Shown here piece after piece: positions 37,183 to 38,245 of a DNA stretch of 38,245 nucleotides. A model generated the notes under the pieces. The model searched no databases. It saw nothing but the letters and a program-made list of their open reading frames with translations, and was not told the origin of the DNA. Numbering within the stretch: the stretch's first letter is position 1; the number at the start of each line of letters is the position of its first letter. The stretch is from assembly GCA_001824915.1 (NCBI GenBank), contig MHTS01000009.1:1-38245 (forward strand), written 5' to 3'. A program made the translations under genes and the position numbers. The DNA comes from Candidatus Wildermuthbacteria bacterium RIFCSPHIGHO2_01_FULL_48_27b. Its GTDB lineage: Bacteria > Patescibacteriota > Minisyncoccia > Minisyncoccales > UBA10102.

Positions 37183-37194
37183 TTTTATTTTCTT

Positions 37195-38037
37195 CTAGCT
37201 CAAGAGGGCATTCCAGTCTGCCGAAAATCGTTCCACCCCAACATCCGTCAGCTCATGTGAAATGTCAAACGCGGTCCAGTCTTGTTCCAAGTTCAATTCT
37301 TCGTAAAGAATAGGTGTAAGCGCTTCTGGCTTATAAAAGTCCTCACGCGCCGGCAAGCCTGCTTGAGCCCACTCTCGCAGAACTTTGAGGGGACTTGTGA
37401 GAATATCGGAACCCAATTGAACTGCCGCGAGCAGATGGTGAAGATTCCGCACGGACGCGGTTAAAACTTCCACATGACCATCGCCTTTTTGGTACATCTT
37501 TAAGATATTCTCAATCAAATCCATACCATTCTCTCCCCGATCGTCAAGCCGGCCGATAAAGGGAGAAAGGAATACGTTGCCCCTTTTTGCGCCGCGCGTA
37601 GCGGCATACACGGCCGCTGCCTGTTGTTGTGAAAAAACAAGCGTCATATTCACACGCATACCTTCTTTGACACTCTGTTGAGCCGCCTTCAGCCCTTCCC
37701 TGGTTGTAGGATATTTAATATGGGCGTTTGGAATCCAAGCGAACATTTCTCTCCCTTGCCTAAGCATCTCTTCGGCGCTCGTGTGTTTGTCCGCGTACAC
37801 CTCAATAGATACGGAACCTTCGGGGATAACCCGTGATACTTCCTCCACGACTCCACGGTAAAACCCGAGGAGCTCCTCCCTGGTGAACTTTTTTCCCGCG
37901 GTTTCGGGATTTTTCGCTATGAGAGAGGGATTCGTTGTTTGCCCATCGAGAAATCCGAGAAACGCCATTGTTTCTTTTGTTTCTGCCGGATCTCCGCTGT
38001 CCAAAAATATTTTTGTTCTCAAATTCTCTGGTTTCAT
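37195..38037 (-). CDS. tal: Transaldolase-family protein
   Basis: This TIM-barrel enzyme has 280 residues. It has KIFLDSGDPAETKE, the DGQTTNPSLIAK block, a lysine in AHIKYPTT at the place of the Schiff-base lysine, NMTLVFSQQQA and SPFIGRLDDRG. Transaldolase links the pentose phosphate path with glycolysis, which fits with tpiA as carbon metabolism in this reduced genome. It is close to the shorter microbial transaldolases. There is room for alternative aldolase activity. Confidence 0.88.
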   Translation of the reverse strand: MKPENLRTKIFLDSGDPAETKETMAFLGFLDGQTTNPSLIAKNPETAGKKFTREELLGFYRGVVEEVSRVIPEGSVSIEVYADKHTSAEEMLRQGREMFAWIPNAHIKYPTTREGLKAAQQSVKEGMRVNMTLVFSQQQAAAVYAATRGAKRGNVFLSPFIGRLDDRGENGMDLIENILKMYQKGDGHVEVLTASVRNLHHLLAAVQLGSDILTSPLKVLREWAQAGLPAREDFYKPEALTPILYEELNLEQDWTAFDISHELTDVGVERFSADWNALLS

Positions 38038-38042
38038 ATTTT

Positions 38043-38059
38043 GTAAGGCTAAGCCTTAC
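38043..38059. repeat. Palindrome at the end of the transposase gene
   Basis: GTAAGGC-TAA-GCCTTAC, a perfect 7-bp stem. It overlaps the stop codon of the transposase fragment and lies just before the transaldolase start on the minus strand. It may be a small terminator or an element mark; no T run is seen. Confidence 0.5.
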
Positions 38060-38245
38060 TCAAGCATTAAATGCTCAATCGTATTAATTTTTCGCGTTGT
38101 CAAAGCATTCTCGACAAAATCTTTGTATTTTGCTGGGTCAGCGAAAAGGCTATGCGCGACCCCTTTATCAATAATTGGAGAATCTCTTTCACCCAAGTAT
38201 TCAAGGTGAGTACTCCACGAATATGATTCTGCAAACTGCATTATT
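38056..38245 (-). CDS. C-terminal end of a REP-associated (IS200-like, Y1) transposase, partial
   Basis: Only the last 60 or so residues are inside the window; the frame is open at the edge. The block SYSWSTHLEYLGERDSPIIDKG followed by LFADPAKYKDFVEN resembles the end of Y1 transposases of the RAYT type (YPWSSYREYLG...PLVD...LF....Y..FV). The catalytic HUH and Tyr motifs would lie outside. Such enzymes move REP palindromes. I cannot tell whether the gene is whole. Confidence 0.65.
   Translation of the reverse strand, partial: IMQFAESYSWSTHLEYLGERDSPIIDKGVAHSLFADPAKYKDFVENALTTRKINTIEHLMLE

Noticed and set aside
1-38245. CRISPR array or prophage
   Set aside because: No regularly spaced repeats, cas genes, or phage structural genes were seen anywhere in the window.

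Overview
This window looks like a chromosomal segment of a Candidate Phyla Radiation (Patescibacteria) bacterium, most likely of the Parcubacteria group. The evidence is: a str-S10-spc ribosomal cluster in which rpsE is followed directly by rplO with no rpmD (uL30), a loss known across the CPR; zinc-ribbon versions of uS14 and bL28; small CPR-type proteins such as the DUF5679 zinc ribbon and the NLSGKTLYTFMRECGYAP protein; and very tight packing with many 1-40 base overlaps. The species cannot be named from the sequence alone.

Layout. (1) 1-400: a REP-like palindrome, then a promoter, a long structured RNA candidate and a terminator, with no convincing gene. (2) 399-4796, minus strand: YkuK-like protein, csaA, tpiA, DedA protein, galT-like uridylyltransferase, GT2 glycosyltransferase and a WG-repeat protein that has its own promoter, strong Shine-Dalgarno site and terminator. 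(3) 4839-20874, minus strand: one long translation cluster. In transcription order it runs rpsL, rpsG, fusA, a small Phd/YefM-like gene, tuf, rpsJ, rplC, rplD, rplW, rplB, rpsS, rplV, rpsC, rplP, rpmC, rpsQ, rplN, rplX, rplE, rpsN, rpsH, rplF, rplR, rpsE, rplO, secY, adk, map. The alpha operon genes (infA, rpmJ, rpsM, rpsK, rpoA) that often follow are absent here. (4) 20918-23176: site-2 protease, then on the plus strand rpmB, tRNA-Pro(GGG) and a CorA-family transporter, then HU on the minus strand. (5) 23249-26599: envelope proteins, an SH3b protein, a CPR-specific protein, an HD phosphohydrolase and a DUF1097 protein, separated by promoter-rich non-coding stretches with RNA candidates. (6) 26683-29700, plus strand: GAF-PAS sensor kinase and an MFS transporter. 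(7) 29732-33554, minus strand: ndk, a ComEC-like metallo-beta-lactamase protein, two small zinc ribbons, a 451-base non-coding stretch with three promoters, uppP and DoxX. (8) 33598-37167, minus strand: a thiol-disulfide block (two DsbA-like proteins, VKOR, thioredoxin reductase) that also contains an ATP-cone/nuclease fusion. (9) 37195 to the edge: transaldolase and the C-terminal end of a probable REP-associated (IS200-like) transposase.

How the parts fit. Regions 2-3 are the core growth machinery. Regions 5-8 serve the cell surface: two-component sensing, oxidative folding of exported proteins (the DsbA proteins oxidise, VKOR re-oxidises them), lipid carrier recycling (UppP) and export through SecY.

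The most interesting new signals are: (a) a recurring leaderless promoter layout in which a -10 box sits exactly 6 bases before the ATG in six genes; (b) up to four unassigned structured RNA candidates with their own promoters; (c) REP-like nested palindromes lying in frame inside two proteins, with a REP-type transposase end in the same window; (d) a 20-bp repeat of the tpiA 3' end flanking csaA; (e) a small str-operon protein with an SSB-like acidic tail. All calls are from reading the sequence; no database search or folding program was run.
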